Source of the DNA: Endobugula sp965214375
GTDB taxonomy: Bacteria; Pseudomonadota; Gammaproteobacteria; Pseudomonadales; Cellvibrionaceae
Reading direction: 5' to 3'
Assembly: GCA_965214375.1 (NCBI GenBank)
Contig: OZ243947.1
Coordinates: 2,418,001-2,482,000 of the forward strand
Length of the DNA: 64,000 nt
The position numbers were made by a program, and so were the translations under genes. Positions 17,847 to 26,726 of this stretch are shown piece by piece (the first letter of the stretch is position 1; each line of letters starts with the position of its first letter). The notes beneath the pieces were generated by a model. That model saw nothing but the letters and a program-made list of their open reading frames with translations. It made no database searches and was not told the DNA's origin.

Positions 17847-18137
17847 CTACCTATTTTTTATCTGATGATGGTAATGTGCTGCTGCAATAGCCGCTATTAC
17901 TTCATTGGGGTGTTGATGTTGGTGGTGCAAATAATGCGCAGCCGCAACAGCCGCCACGATCTCTTCATGAGGTTCGCCATCTCCAGAAGCATCAACTTCC
18001 AAGAAGGACTCTGGGAAAAAATAGTGGGTGATTAAAGATAGGCACCGCATTGACACAACCAGAACCAGCAAGAATACAAACACGGTTCCCATGCCCAATA
18101 GCATTAATAAAAATGCGTCCGCCCAGTTTATGGTCAT
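17847..18137 (-). CDS. oadG: Oxaloacetate decarboxylase gamma subunit OadG
   Basis: Small membrane subunit that joins the alpha and beta subunits and binds Zn2+. One N-terminal TM helix (AFLLMLLGMGTVFVFLLVL) is followed by a cytoplasmic tail with two similar segments, AAVAAAHYLHHQHQH and AAIAAAHYHHQ, rich in His and typical of the family's Ala/His tail. First gene of an oadGA operon. Confidence 0.88.
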   Translation of the reverse strand: MTINWADAFLLMLLGMGTVFVFLLVLVVSMRCLSLITHYFFPESFLEVDASGDGEPHEEIVAAVAAAHYLHHQHQHPNEVIAAIAAAHYHHQIKNR

Positions 18138-18236
18138 ACAGTTTTCCTTTGCGACACTAAATGAAGATACAGAAATTCACGCGTTCCAATGATAACAAAA
18201 GAATACAATGTTAAAAGGGTTTTGTTAGTACAGATT

Positions 18237-18293
18237 TTCAGCAAATATCGTTTTTTGGCGAATATTATCACCAATCAAATGATATTTGCTGAA
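18237..18293. repeat. Perfect 13-bp inverted repeat downstream of dctM
   Basis: TTCAGCAAATATC (18237-18249) and its exact complement GATATTTGCTGAA (18281-18293), separated by 31 bases. It begins 3 bases beyond the dctM stop. As RNA it would form a stem after the TRAP operon, perhaps acting as a terminator or 3' stabiliser, but no U-tract follows closely on the minus strand. Confidence 0.6.
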
Positions 18294-18296
18294 GGA

Positions 18297-19616
18297 TTAC
18301 CACAACTTGGCGGCTTCTGATGTTAAACCAAACCATTCTGGGAAAAATAGGATGGCCAGTACAACACTAAACTGAATCAAAATAAAGGGTATTACACCCC
18401 GATAAATGTTGGTGGTTTTTACAGAGTCGGGTGCCACGCCTTTTAAATAAAACAAGGCAAAACCAAAGGGTGGTGTTAGGAAAGAGGTTTGTAAATTCAT
18501 GGCAACCAAAATGGCAAACCAGATCATATTGATTCCCAATTCTTCGATAACCACATAAATCAGCGGTAAAACGATATAGGAAATCTCAATATAGTCTAGG
18601 AAAAAGCCCAATACCATGATGAGAATCATCGTAAAGATCAAAAAGCCCCACTTTTCACCCGGAATATTGAGCAGTAAATGTTCAATTTCTTCCTCGCCAC
18701 CCGTGTAGGCAAAGCCCATAGAGAAAACGGAGGCTCCCAGTAATACGGCAAATACCATGGCGGTAATTTTTACCGTCTCGTTGGAACTGTCCCATATCAT
18801 CTGTAGTGAAAATTTCTTATACAACAATGCGAGTATCATGGCGCCGATACAACCGAGTGCCGAAGACTCTGTGGGTGTAGCAAAGCCAGTAAAAATAGAA
18901 CCTAATACGACTAAGATTAATAACAATGGCGGAACTGCGGCAACCAGCGCATCAATAATGACTTTGGTTTGATCAATATCATCCTCAACAGGTATGGGGG
19001 GCGCCGCTTCTGGTTTGATCAAGCAAAAAATCGCGATATAGGCGATATAACAGCCGACTAAAATCAGGCCGGGAAATAATGCGGCTCTGAATAAGTCTCC
19101 CACGGGTACATTCAACACATCGCCTAAAATAATTAACACAATCGATGGTGGGATAATTTGCCCTAATGTGCCCGCCGCACTAATAGTGCCTGTTGCCAGT
19201 TTTTTACTGTAGCCATAGCGCAGCATAACGGGCAGTGAAATCAGCCCCATAGCCACTACGCTAGCGCCGACAACACCGGTAGATGCCGCTAATAATGCAC
19301 CGACAATCACGGTTGAAATGGCAATGCCACCACGTACCGAACCAAACAGTTTGCCCATGGATTCCAGCAATTGTTCAGCCAATTTAGTGTGTTGCAAAAT
19401 CAAGCCCATAAAAATAAACAGGGGGATTGCCATTAAGACAATGCCTTCACCAGCATCTCCCATATTGGAATAAATACGGAAGGGGATTTGTGCCAATTGG
19501 CTGGCGTCAGCAAACAGGAAAACAAAAATAATACCGATACCCGCAAAGGTAAAGGCAACGGGAAAACCAAATAACAGCATTACGAGTGCTGTAACAAAAA
19601 TAGCGACACCAATCAT
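18297..19616 (-). CDS. dctM: TRAP transporter large permease DctM
   Basis: Membrane subunit of the tripartite ATP-independent periplasmic transporter; it carries the substrate and Na+ path. At 439 aa with about 12 hydrophobic segments it fits DctM. Typical segments: AIPLFIFMGLIL near residue 60, GTISAAGTLGQIIPPSIVL and ATPTESSALGCIGA. It overlaps dctQ by 4 bases (ATGA), so the two are translationally coupled. Confidence 0.94.
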   Translation of the reverse strand: MIGVAIFVTALVMLLFGFPVAFTFAGIGIIFVFLFADASQLAQIPFRIYSNMGDAGEGIVLMAIPLFIFMGLILQHTKLAEQLLESMGKLFGSVRGGIAISTVIVGALLAASTGVVGASVVAMGLISLPVMLRYGYSKKLATGTISAAGTLGQIIPPSIVLIILGDVLNVPVGDLFRAALFPGLILVGCYIAYIAIFCLIKPEAAPPIPVEDDIDQTKVIIDALVAAVPPLLLILVVLGSIFTGFATPTESSALGCIGAMILALLYKKFSLQMIWDSSNETVKITAMVFAVLLGASVFSMGFAYTGGEEEIEHLLLNIPGEKWGFLIFTMILIMVLGFFLDYIEISYIVLPLIYVVIEELGINMIWFAILVAMNLQTSFLTPPFGFALFYLKGVAPDSVKTTNIYRGVIPFILIQFSVVLAILFFPEWFGLTSEAAKLW

Positions 19617-20248
19617 GATGGTATCTCCTTATCTATGCCCGCTTTGAGATAAGTATCGCAGTGTCCTTGCGACTCGGTATTTTCTTCAATTCCGCGAAGC
19701 ACATTAATTTTATGAATCATAAAAGAAAAGGTAGCTAGCAATAACAGAAAAAAAGACAGCGGGATAACGCCTTTAATCATACAGCGATTTAATAAACCAC
19801 CAGGATCCTGACTTTTTTCGCCAATACCGGTCGTGACCAATTGGTGTAATAATGCGCCAATGCCATCCGGGCGTGATCCCAGACTCCAAGCCTCAGTCGT
19901 AAATGACCAACCGCTCCACACGACGACAATACAAAAAGGGATTAAAAAAATACAACAGCCAACTAGATCAATAATCGCTTGTTTTTTGTCGGAAAGTTGT
20001 TCAAAAATCAAATCGACACGCACATGAGATGCGGTGCGTAATGCATAGGGAATGCCTAATAAAAAACAGGCAGAGTAAAAATGCCATGCCAATTCTTCAG
20101 CGCCAACGCCAATACCGCTTAATTGTAAAAAATAACGATTGCTGACATTAAAAACAATGACCAAGACAAGTAGTATCAATAAGCTTGAGGCAACAATACC
20201 AGTCCAGTCCATTAATTGATTAATGCGTTTTTCGATGGTTATGAGCAT
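19613..20248 (-). CDS. dctQ: TRAP transporter small permease DctQ
   Basis: Four-helix membrane subunit that supports DctM. The pattern MDWTGIVASSLLILLVLVI and EELAWHFYSACFLLGIPYAL, then ASHVRVDLIFEQL, is standard for the family. At 211 aa it is somewhat longer than the ~160-180 usual, with an extended loop between helices 3 and 4 and a C-terminal tail. The gene follows dctP after a 95-base gap that holds a terminator-like hairpin. Confidence 0.9.
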   Translation of the reverse strand: MLITIEKRINQLMDWTGIVASSLLILLVLVIVFNVSNRYFLQLSGIGVGAEELAWHFYSACFLLGIPYALRTASHVRVDLIFEQLSDKKQAIIDLVGCCIFLIPFCIVVVWSGWSFTTEAWSLGSRPDGIGALLHQLVTTGIGEKSQDPGGLLNRCMIKGVIPLSFFLLLLATFSFMIHKINVLRGIEENTESQGHCDTYLKAGIDKEIPS

Positions 20249-20272
20249 GATTTTTCCAGGTACTTCGGTGAT

Positions 20273-20297
20273 ATAAAACGGGGGCCTTGCAGCCCCC
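20273..20297 (-). terminator. Hairpin with T-tract between dctP and dctQM
   Basis: Read on the minus strand: GGGGGC (20297-20292), a 6-base loop, GCCCCC (20285-20280), then GTTTTATAT. A strong GC stem followed by four T's suits partial intrinsic termination after dctP. This would give more binding protein than permease, as expected for TRAP systems. Confidence 0.7.
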
Positions 20298-20343
20298 TGA
20301 TAGTGTCATACTAGCGTCTTAAATGATAATAAATGGATGCAGC

Positions 20344-21402
20344 TTATTTGGCAATGTTATTCAGGTAAGCCTGATCGCCAATACTGGTCCATGCACGTGC
20401 CTTTTTCAGATACGCGGCTTGTGAATCGATGATCTTCTTAGCCAGCGGGCTGCGCGCTGCTTCTTTGGCAATCAAATCATCATTGGATTTTTTCAAGGCA
20501 GCAATTACATCAGCAGGGAAATCTTTCACCTTAATGTTAGGATACTCTGCAGTCATTGATGCCCAGTTCTCTACAGAGGCGTTGAAGGTTTCAGTGGTCG
20601 CGTTATACGATGTCAACTTGGCTGCGTTGCGCAGAATGGATTGAGCCCATGTTGGTAGTGAATCCATTTTTTTCTTATTGAAGAAAAACATCAATGAAGT
20701 CGCAGGCTCGTGCCAACCGGTGTAGTAGTAAGGGGCGACTTTATGGAAACCCATACGTAGATCAAGAGAAGGGCCTACCCACTCCAATGCGTCAATCGTG
20801 CCACGCTCAAGTGCTTGATAAAGTTCACCAGGGGGGATGTTGGTAGGGACTGCGCCCACACCGGCCATCACTTTACCGCCGAACCCGGGAATACGCATTT
20901 TAAGACCTTTCAGGTCCTTAACGCTTTTGATTTCTTTGCGGAACCAACCGCCCATTTGTTGTCCGGTGTTTAGTGCCAGCATGACTTCCATACCGTGTTT
21001 GGCATAGACTTCATTGGCCAGATCGAGGCCGCCACCTTCATAAAACCACGCGGTTTGTTCAGCCGCCGTCATACCAAAAGGCATGGTAGTGAAGAATAAA
21101 GTGTCAGGCTCTTTACCACCATAGTAGTAAGAGGCCGATTGCCCGATATCGTATTGACCATTCTTTACGAAGTCAAAAATACCGAATGCGGCCTTATGCT
21201 TGTTGCGGCTATCGACTTTAATTTCAATTTTGCCATCAGACATTTCTTTAACCAATTCTGCGTATTTATCGACAGAAGTGGCAAACAAAGGGAATCCTTT
21301 TGGCCAAGAATGTGCGAGTTTCAGTGTGATATCTGCTGCTAAAGTATTTGCTGAAAATACCAGAGCGGCAGCACAAGTTGCTGCTTTTAAGAGAGTGTTC
21401 AT
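20344..21402 (-). CDS. dctP: TRAP transporter substrate-binding protein DctP (2-oxoacid type likely)
   Basis: Periplasmic binding protein with a signal peptide ending at NTLAAD. Features: LKLAHSWPKGFPLF, KGLKMRIPGFGG, ALERGTIDALEWVGPSLD and YYYTGWHEP. The last two segments resemble the TakP/FcbT3-like group; TakP binds pyruvate and other 2-oxo monocarboxylates as Ca2+ or Na+ complexes. The divergent cache-domain kinase and the downstream lactate dehydrogenase support a small 2-oxo- or 2-hydroxy-acid ligand. DctP assignment is firm; the ligand is inferred. Confidence 0.93.
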   Translation of the reverse strand: MNTLLKAATCAAALVFSANTLAADITLKLAHSWPKGFPLFATSVDKYAELVKEMSDGKIEIKVDSRNKHKAAFGIFDFVKNGQYDIGQSASYYYGGKEPDTLFFTTMPFGMTAAEQTAWFYEGGGLDLANEVYAKHGMEVMLALNTGQQMGGWFRKEIKSVKDLKGLKMRIPGFGGKVMAGVGAVPTNIPPGELYQALERGTIDALEWVGPSLDLRMGFHKVAPYYYTGWHEPATSLMFFFNKKKMDSLPTWAQSILRNAAKLTSYNATTETFNASVENWASMTAEYPNIKVKDFPADVIAALKKSNDDLIAKEAARSPLAKKIIDSQAAYLKKARAWTSIGDQAYLNNIAK

Positions 21403-21466
21403 GATGTTAACCTTTTTATTGATTATTGTTAGCTGTTATTAAAGAATAATAAGACAACAGCACTAT

Positions 21467-21573
21467 TATGTGGCGATAGTATGTTGAAAAAAATCCGTAT
21501 CCTTACCGAAGTGGCTCTACGGGTTATTACGTAGATAAACCCATGATAACAAAAAAAGCGAGTATGTGGCGAT
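21467..21573. repeat. Two exact 11-bp direct repeats in the dctP / kinase divergent region
   Basis: TATGTGGCGAT occurs at 21467-21477 and 21563-21573, 96 bases apart in the same orientation, in the region from which dctP and the kinase are divergently transcribed. The second copy runs up to the kinase ATG. They could be regulator-binding sites or traces of a small duplication. Confidence 0.45.
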
Positions 21574-21574
21574 C

Positions 21575-22942
21575 ATGAATTTAACGCAAAAAATCCAGAT
21601 TCTGGCAATATTACCGTTGCTTATTGCCATGTTATTGATTATTTGGGCAACACAGTATCAATTTGACAAGCTTGCCAGTGAAACGGCTCAAACTTATCGC
21701 AGTAGTGTAGTAGAGCGTCGTCAGGAAGAGTTGAATAACTATACTCGCTTAGCCGTATCTTCCATTGATCATTTATATAGTAGAGATGATATACACCCTT
21801 CCATTGCTAAGGTGTTGGCACAAAATATTTTGACCCATTTAAGTTATAAAGAAGATGGCTACTTTTTTGCATATACCCGCGATGGTACGAGTGTGGTCCA
21901 TCCCAAGCAACCATTCCGTATTGGGGAAAATTGGTGGCAGTTACAAGATGAAACGGGAACATTTTTGATTCAGGAACTCATTTTTAATGCACAAAAAGGC
22001 GGTGGTTTTTTGCAGTATGAGTGGGAAAAGCCATCACTGGGAGAAGTAGGTACTAAAATGGCTTATTCTGTTATGCTGGATAAATGGGATTGGATTTTAG
22101 GAACCGGTGTTTACATTGATGATATTGATGATCAGGTGTCGGGAATACAATCATCTATTGATCACAAAATTCTAAATGCGTCTTATGTCATTCTTGCGAT
22201 CGGTATTATTGCTGTTATTGTCGTATTTGTGACCGGATTGTTATTGCAGTTTAGTGAGCGGAAGCTGGCCGATGAAAAATTACAAGAATTAACCACGCGG
22301 ATTTTGACCGCTCAGGAAGAAGAGCGTCGCCGAGTTTCCCGTGAGTTGCACGATGGTATTAGCCAATTGATTGCCGGAGCTAAATTTTCGATCGAAACTG
22401 CTTCACTTAAGCTCGCTAAAAATGAGAGTGCGGAAGAAGATTTACAGCAAACGCGTGATAGAATTGCGCAAACGTTGATGGATTTGCGTCGTATATCACG
22501 TGATTTACATCCACGAATACTCGATGATCATGGTTTGTCTGCGGGTATTGAATCGCTGGCGAATAACTTTTCCAAACGTACCGGTATTACCGTGAATCTT
22601 GAGAAGGTGGCGGTAAAAAATTTACTGTCTCTAGAGGTGAAAACAACATTATACCGTGTTGCTCAAGAAGCGTTGACCAATATTGAACGGCACTCTCAGG
22701 CAACTGAAGTCAATATTTCTATTGGTGTGAAGGGGCGCTGGATGGTGTTATCAATTATCGATAATGGTGTTGGTTTTGATGTCGATGTCTTAAGTCGTAG
22801 CAAATTGCCGACGGTCGGTATTGGTTTAAGAAATATGCACGAACGTTTGAGTTATCATAAAGGCGTTTTTTCGGTAAAATCAAATTCACGAGGCACATTT
22901 ATTGAAGCAAAAATCCCCAAAAGTGCTTTAAAATATAACTAA
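21575..22942 (+). CDS. Cache-domain sensor histidine kinase (NarL-partner type)
   Basis: TM1 at about residues 8-25, an sCache_2-type periplasmic sensor (DGYFFAYTRDGTSVVHP, ENWWQLQDE, WDWILGTGVYIDDID), TM2 at ~205-228, then HisKA_3 with the phospho-His in RRVSRELHDGISQLI and a HATPase domain (TLYRVAQEALTNIERHS, DNGVGFD, GIGLRNMHER). sCache_2 domains often sense small carboxylates. ATG 21575 is preferred over an in-frame GTG nine bases upstream. It is divergent from the TRAP operon and 37 bases before its regulator, so a carboxylate-sensing system controlling dctPQM is likely. Confidence 0.9.
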   Translation: MNLTQKIQILAILPLLIAMLLIIWATQYQFDKLASETAQTYRSSVVERRQEELNNYTRLAVSSIDHLYSRDDIHPSIAKVLAQNILTHLSYKEDGYFFAYTRDGTSVVHPKQPFRIGENWWQLQDETGTFLIQELIFNAQKGGGFLQYEWEKPSLGEVGTKMAYSVMLDKWDWILGTGVYIDDIDDQVSGIQSSIDHKILNASYVILAIGIIAVIVVFVTGLLLQFSERKLADEKLQELTTRILTAQEEERRRVSRELHDGISQLIAGAKFSIETASLKLAKNESAEEDLQQTRDRIAQTLMDLRRISRDLHPRILDDHGLSAGIESLANNFSKRTGITVNLEKVAVKNLLSLEVKTTLYRVAQEALTNIERHSQATEVNISIGVKGRWMVLSIIDNGVGFDVDVLSRSKLPTVGIGLRNMHERLSYHKGVFSVKSNSRGTFIEAKIPKSALKYN

Positions 22943-22979
22943 ATTATCCACTATTTACATAAAAAATATAATAAATATT

Positions 22980-23600
22980 ATGATCAAATTAATACTTGTC
23001 GATGATCACCCCATGTTTAGAGAGGGGGTGGCAGCACATCTTAAAATGCATGAAGGTCTGGATATTATTGCTCAGGCAGAAAATGGCGAACAGCTTTTGG
23101 AACAATTAAAAATAATGTCTCCTGACATTGTGATGATGGATATTAGTATGCCAAAAATTAATGGTATGGACGCCTTGGAAATAGTGCGAGATCGTCATCC
23201 AGACGTGCGCGTTATTATATTAAGTATGCACGATGATAAGGAATATATTCTTAATGTGATGCGTGCAGGTGCGGATGGTTATTTGCTAAAAGATATTTCC
23301 GGTGAAGATATGATTCATGCGATTGAGTTAGTTTATCAGGGGAAAAAATACTTTAGCCACGAAATTGCACAAATTCTTGCACAAGAAAATACCACGGGGG
23401 TAGGCGATATATTGACGACCCGTGAACAGTTAGTGTTGCGTTTGATTTCTCATGCATATAACGATAAAAAAATAGCGTCCGAACTGGATATTAGCGTGCG
23501 TACGGTAGAAACACACAAGCGCAATATTAAACAAAAGTTAGATATTAATACCACATCGGGTTTGGTGCGTTATGCGATTGAGCATCACTTAGACAAATAG
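22980..23600 (+). CDS. LuxR/NarL-family response regulator
   Basis: Receiver domain (VDDHPMFREGV, phospho-Asp in VMMDISMPKINGMDAL, Lys in GYLLKDIS) followed by a LuxR-type helix-turn-helix (LTTREQLVLRLISHAYNDK, SVRTVETHKRNIKQKL). 206 aa. Partner of the preceding kinase. Likely targets are the divergent TRAP operon and the lactate dehydrogenase gene 35 bases downstream. Confidence 0.93.
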   Translation: MIKLILVDDHPMFREGVAAHLKMHEGLDIIAQAENGEQLLEQLKIMSPDIVMMDISMPKINGMDALEIVRDRHPDVRVIILSMHDDKEYILNVMRAGADGYLLKDISGEDMIHAIELVYQGKKYFSHEIAQILAQENTTGVGDILTTREQLVLRLISHAYNDKKIASELDISVRTVETHKRNIKQKLDINTTSGLVRYAIEHHLDK

Positions 23601-23635
23601 TATTAATGATTGAGAGTTATCTCTAGAGTGGATAT

Positions 23636-24787
23636 ATGAAGTTAAATGATTGCTATAATTTTCATGACTTTCGTCAGTTAGCCCAAAAACGTCTTCCTGG
23701 CCCTATTTTTAATTACATTGATGGTGGCGCTGATGATGAAATTACGTATCGGCGCAATAGTCATGCGTTTGACGATTGTGATCTTGTTCCTAATGTCTTA
23801 GCCGGAGTTGAAGATGTCGATTTGTCGGTATCTGTTATGGGACAAAAATTAGAATTACCTGTCTATTGTTCCCCCTGTGCCTTACAGCGTTTGTTTCACT
23901 ATCAAGGTGAACGTGCTGTGGCAAAAGCAGCAGAGTCATTTGGTACGATGTTTGGTGTCTCATCACTGGGTACGGTCAGTCTTGAAGACATTGCTCGTGA
24001 AGTCAATACGCCGCAAGTGTATCAGTTTTATTTTCATAAAGATCGCGGTCTCAATCGCGCTATGATGCAGCGTGCTAAAGAGGCCGGTGTGCAGGTGATG
24101 ATGTTAACCGTGGATTCCATTACGGGCGGTAATCGTGAGCGTGATTTACGTACGGGTTTTTCTATTCCTTTCCGCTTAACATTGGGTGGCATGTTGCAGT
24201 TTGCACTGAAGCCTATGTGGGGCATTAATTATTTGTTGCACGAGCCTTTTTCCTTGCCGCAGTTAGAAGCGCATATCGATATGAGCAATAGTGCCAGTTC
24301 TATCGGTGATTATTTTACCAATATGCTTGACCCTTCTATGGACTGGAACGATGTGGAGCAAATGGTAAAAGAGTGGGATGGGCAGTTCTGTTTGAAAGGT
24401 GTGATGAGCGTTGAGGATGCTCGTCGTGCGGCTGATATCGGTTGTACCGGTATTGTGATTTCTAACCACGGTGGGCGACAATTGGATGGTTCGCGCAGTT
24501 CCTTTGATCAACTTGCTGAAATTGTAGATGCTGTCGGTGATCGTATTGATGTGTTATTTGATAGCGGTGTGCAGCGTGGTACGCACGTGTTAAAAGCCCT
24601 ATCGTTAGGCGCAAAAGCAGTTGGGGTCGGTCGTTTTTATTTGTATCCATTAGCGATTGCTGGCCAGCGCGGAGTAGAACGTGCATTGAGTTTGATGCGT
24701 GCTGAACTTGAACGTGATATGCGTTTAATGGGGTGCAGCTCTATTGATCAGTTATCGCGAAAAAATTTACGCTTTCGCGTTAAATAA
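23636..24787 (+). CDS. lldD: FMN-dependent alpha-hydroxy-acid (L-lactate) dehydrogenase
   Basis: Oxidises a 2-hydroxy acid, most likely L-lactate, to the 2-oxo acid. Family signs: FNYIDGGADDEITYRRN at the N-terminus, the PVYCSPCALQRLFHYQGE region, catalytic His and Arg in ISNHGGRQLDG, then VLFDSGVQRGTHVLKAL and GAKAVGVGRFYLYPLA for FMN phosphate binding. 383 aa. The substrate could also be another hydroxy acid. Context: a two-component system and TRAP uptake for related acids. Confidence 0.9.
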   Translation: MKLNDCYNFHDFRQLAQKRLPGPIFNYIDGGADDEITYRRNSHAFDDCDLVPNVLAGVEDVDLSVSVMGQKLELPVYCSPCALQRLFHYQGERAVAKAAESFGTMFGVSSLGTVSLEDIAREVNTPQVYQFYFHKDRGLNRAMMQRAKEAGVQVMMLTVDSITGGNRERDLRTGFSIPFRLTLGGMLQFALKPMWGINYLLHEPFSLPQLEAHIDMSNSASSIGDYFTNMLDPSMDWNDVEQMVKEWDGQFCLKGVMSVEDARRAADIGCTGIVISNHGGRQLDGSRSSFDQLAEIVDAVGDRIDVLFDSGVQRGTHVLKALSLGAKAVGVGRFYLYPLAIAGQRGVERALSLMRAELERDMRLMGCSSIDQLSRKNLRFRVK

Positions 24788-24790
24788 TAC

Positions 24791-25102
24791 TTATTCCCAC
24801 ACTTCCCGAAGTGGTTCGCCAAAGTCGTCATAAATAATCTTTTTGCGTGCTTTGGGTGTTTGTGGCTGCTGTGGTTTTTCTTTGGAGTGTTTTCGTTTAT
24901 CCAGAGCTTGTATCTCTTCGGTCAGCAACGTGCGGCTTTGTTTTTCTGGGCTAAGAGGAATGGCTTGGTTGAGGTTTGAGCCTAGCTCTTTGCCACTTTC
25001 TCCTTGTGCGACTTGCTGAATAGCGCCACCTGTTTGTAAAAAGTGGTTAACCTCAGCTTCCAGTTCTCTGCGGATTTGTTGTTTCGTTTTTAACTTCATC
25101 AT
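24791..25102 (-). CDS. Hypothetical hydrophilic protein with an FLxxGG motif
   Basis: A 103-aa, highly charged protein. The segment RRELEAEVNHFLQTGGAIQQV resembles the FLxxGGxxxxI element of the Pseudomonas RNA-polymerase-binding regulator SutA and of other small proteins; the resemblance is limited to that element. The rest is Lys/Gln/Pro-rich. Converges with lldD (3-base gap) and lies just downstream of holA on the same strand. Confidence 0.55.
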   Translation of the reverse strand: MMKLKTKQQIRRELEAEVNHFLQTGGAIQQVAQGESGKELGSNLNQAIPLSPEKQSRTLLTEEIQALDKRKHSKEKPQQPQTPKARKKIIYDDFGEPLREVWE

Positions 25103-25132
25103 AGCGGCTTTACCTACCTCTTAACTATAGCG

Positions 25133-26188
25133 CTAAGATAAAGCTTGTAAAGATAAACGTTGATTTCCGGGGCTGATACTTTGTGTGCCTGTCAGATTAA
25201 TAATCAGCTCAGTGAGCTCATTCCATGGATCGCTTTTACGCAGCCCTTTAACCGCCTTATCAATGCCATTTGCTTGCCGTAACATGTGTATTAGTTGTTT
25301 GGTGCTTAGTCGCCTTAGAGCACCTTGAACGAGAGGTTGACGCTTTTCCCAAACGCCAGCTTCCTTGATAGCCCAATTGATATTTTGTCCTTGGCTGCTG
25401 GCATGTTGAATGCCAAGTAACGTTCTGATTTCACGCGTGACGGCCCACAGTACGCTAATCGGCTCATTACCCTCAGCTTTGAGGCCATGTAAGGTTTTTA
25501 CGGCATCACGTGCATTACCCATCAAGGCTTTATCCACTAGGCCAAAAACATCATAGCGCGCACTGTCAGCAACTGTATTAGCCACCAGTTCTGGAGGCAG
25601 CCATTCGCTGTTCGCCAGTAATTTCAGTTTTTGAATTTCTTGATGGGCAGCCAGTAAATTGCCTTCAATACGGTTGGCTAGTAATTCAATGGTTTGGCTG
25701 TCGGCGTTGAGCCCGGCTTGTTTGAGTCTTTGTCCTAACCAGCGTGGTAGTTGTACGGCATTGATGGGCCAGATTGGGATCCAGTAGCCGATTTTTTCAA
25801 TGAGCTTTACCCACTTGGCTCGTTGTGTACCGCCGTCCAACTTGGGCATCACTAATATGAGTATGTTATCGTCGCTGGGACTTTCTAGGTATTCACTAAT
25901 CGCTTTGCTGCCATCAGTACCCGGTTTGCTACTTTCGAAACGACACTCAATAATCTTTTTATCATTGAATAATGAAAGACTATTGCCGGATAGCAATAAC
26001 TGTGACCAATCGAATTGTTTATCAATATGGTAGCGCTCGCGTTCAGTAAACCCAGATTGTCGAGCGGCTTGCCGAACTTTATCACAAGCTTCTTGAACCA
26101 ATAATGTTTCGTCACCACTAATCAGATAAACCGGAGCCAGTTTTGCTTTCAGGCTTTGGTTTAGCTGGTCGTTACGTATTTTTCCCAT
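25133..26188 (-). CDS. holA: DNA polymerase III delta subunit HolA
   Basis: Clamp-loader subunit that opens the beta clamp. 351 aa with the family N-terminus (VYLISGDETLLVQEACDKVR), the LFNDKKIIECRF strand and the central IELLANRIEGNLLAAHQEIQKL segment. It starts 10 bases after lptE, in the standard leuS-lptE-holA order. Confidence 0.95.
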   Translation of the reverse strand: MGKIRNDQLNQSLKAKLAPVYLISGDETLLVQEACDKVRQAARQSGFTERERYHIDKQFDWSQLLLSGNSLSLFNDKKIIECRFESSKPGTDGSKAISEYLESPSDDNILILVMPKLDGGTQRAKWVKLIEKIGYWIPIWPINAVQLPRWLGQRLKQAGLNADSQTIELLANRIEGNLLAAHQEIQKLKLLANSEWLPPELVANTVADSARYDVFGLVDKALMGNARDAVKTLHGLKAEGNEPISVLWAVTREIRTLLGIQHASSQGQNINWAIKEAGVWEKRQPLVQGALRRLSTKQLIHMLRQANGIDKAVKGLRKSDPWNELTELIINLTGTQSISPGNQRLSLQALS

Positions 26189-26198
26189 GCTTGCCCGA

Positions 26199-26705
26199 TT
26201 ATTGGTTGGCAGAAATAGTCTTGGATAGGAAACCGACGCGCTGTAGAATTTGCCGTGCTAACTGTCGCACCATGTCTCTACGTAGTGATTGCTCTTCCTT
26301 ATCTGAGGTGTTAATCGCATTTTGGTTAAAGGTGTAATAGCGTGTAATTTCGGCGGTTGTTTTTTCGGTTAACGGTTTACCAGTATTATCCAATAACTCA
26401 TACGTTACCGCGAGTGTTAATTGGTACTGGCGGGTATTGGCATTATTATCAATAGTGATAGTGCGACGATCAGAATACTCTTTGCCTAGTACCAGTTGGA
26501 TATTGGCGCTGGCGATATCGGTTAGCGCTGCTTTTTTCTCTAGAGCGCGTTGTAAACGTGTATAAACTTGTCCCGATTCGCCTTCCAGATAGATTTTTTG
26601 TTGCACATCAACATCGCTATCGCTACCGCGAAGATGCCAGCCACTACATGCGCTAAGTACGAATACGCTTAAAAATAGAATGAGCAGTGATGATGTTTTT
26701 ACCAT
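26199..26705 (-). CDS. lptE: LPS-assembly lipoprotein LptE
   Basis: Outer-membrane lipoprotein that plugs and assembles LptD for lipopolysaccharide export. Signal peptide with lipobox VLSAC (Cys20), immediately followed by SGWHLRG, the LptE hallmark; then KIYLEGESGQVYTRLQRAL and ITRYYTFNQNAINTSDKEE. 168 aa. Confidence 0.94.
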   Translation of the reverse strand: MVKTSSLLILFLSVFVLSACSGWHLRGSDSDVDVQQKIYLEGESGQVYTRLQRALEKKAALTDIASANIQLVLGKEYSDRRTITIDNNANTRQYQLTLAVTYELLDNTGKPLTEKTTAEITRYYTFNQNAINTSDKEEQSLRRDMVRQLARQILQRVGFLSKTISANQ

Positions 26706-26726
26706 AAAAATCTCAATGAATAATAA

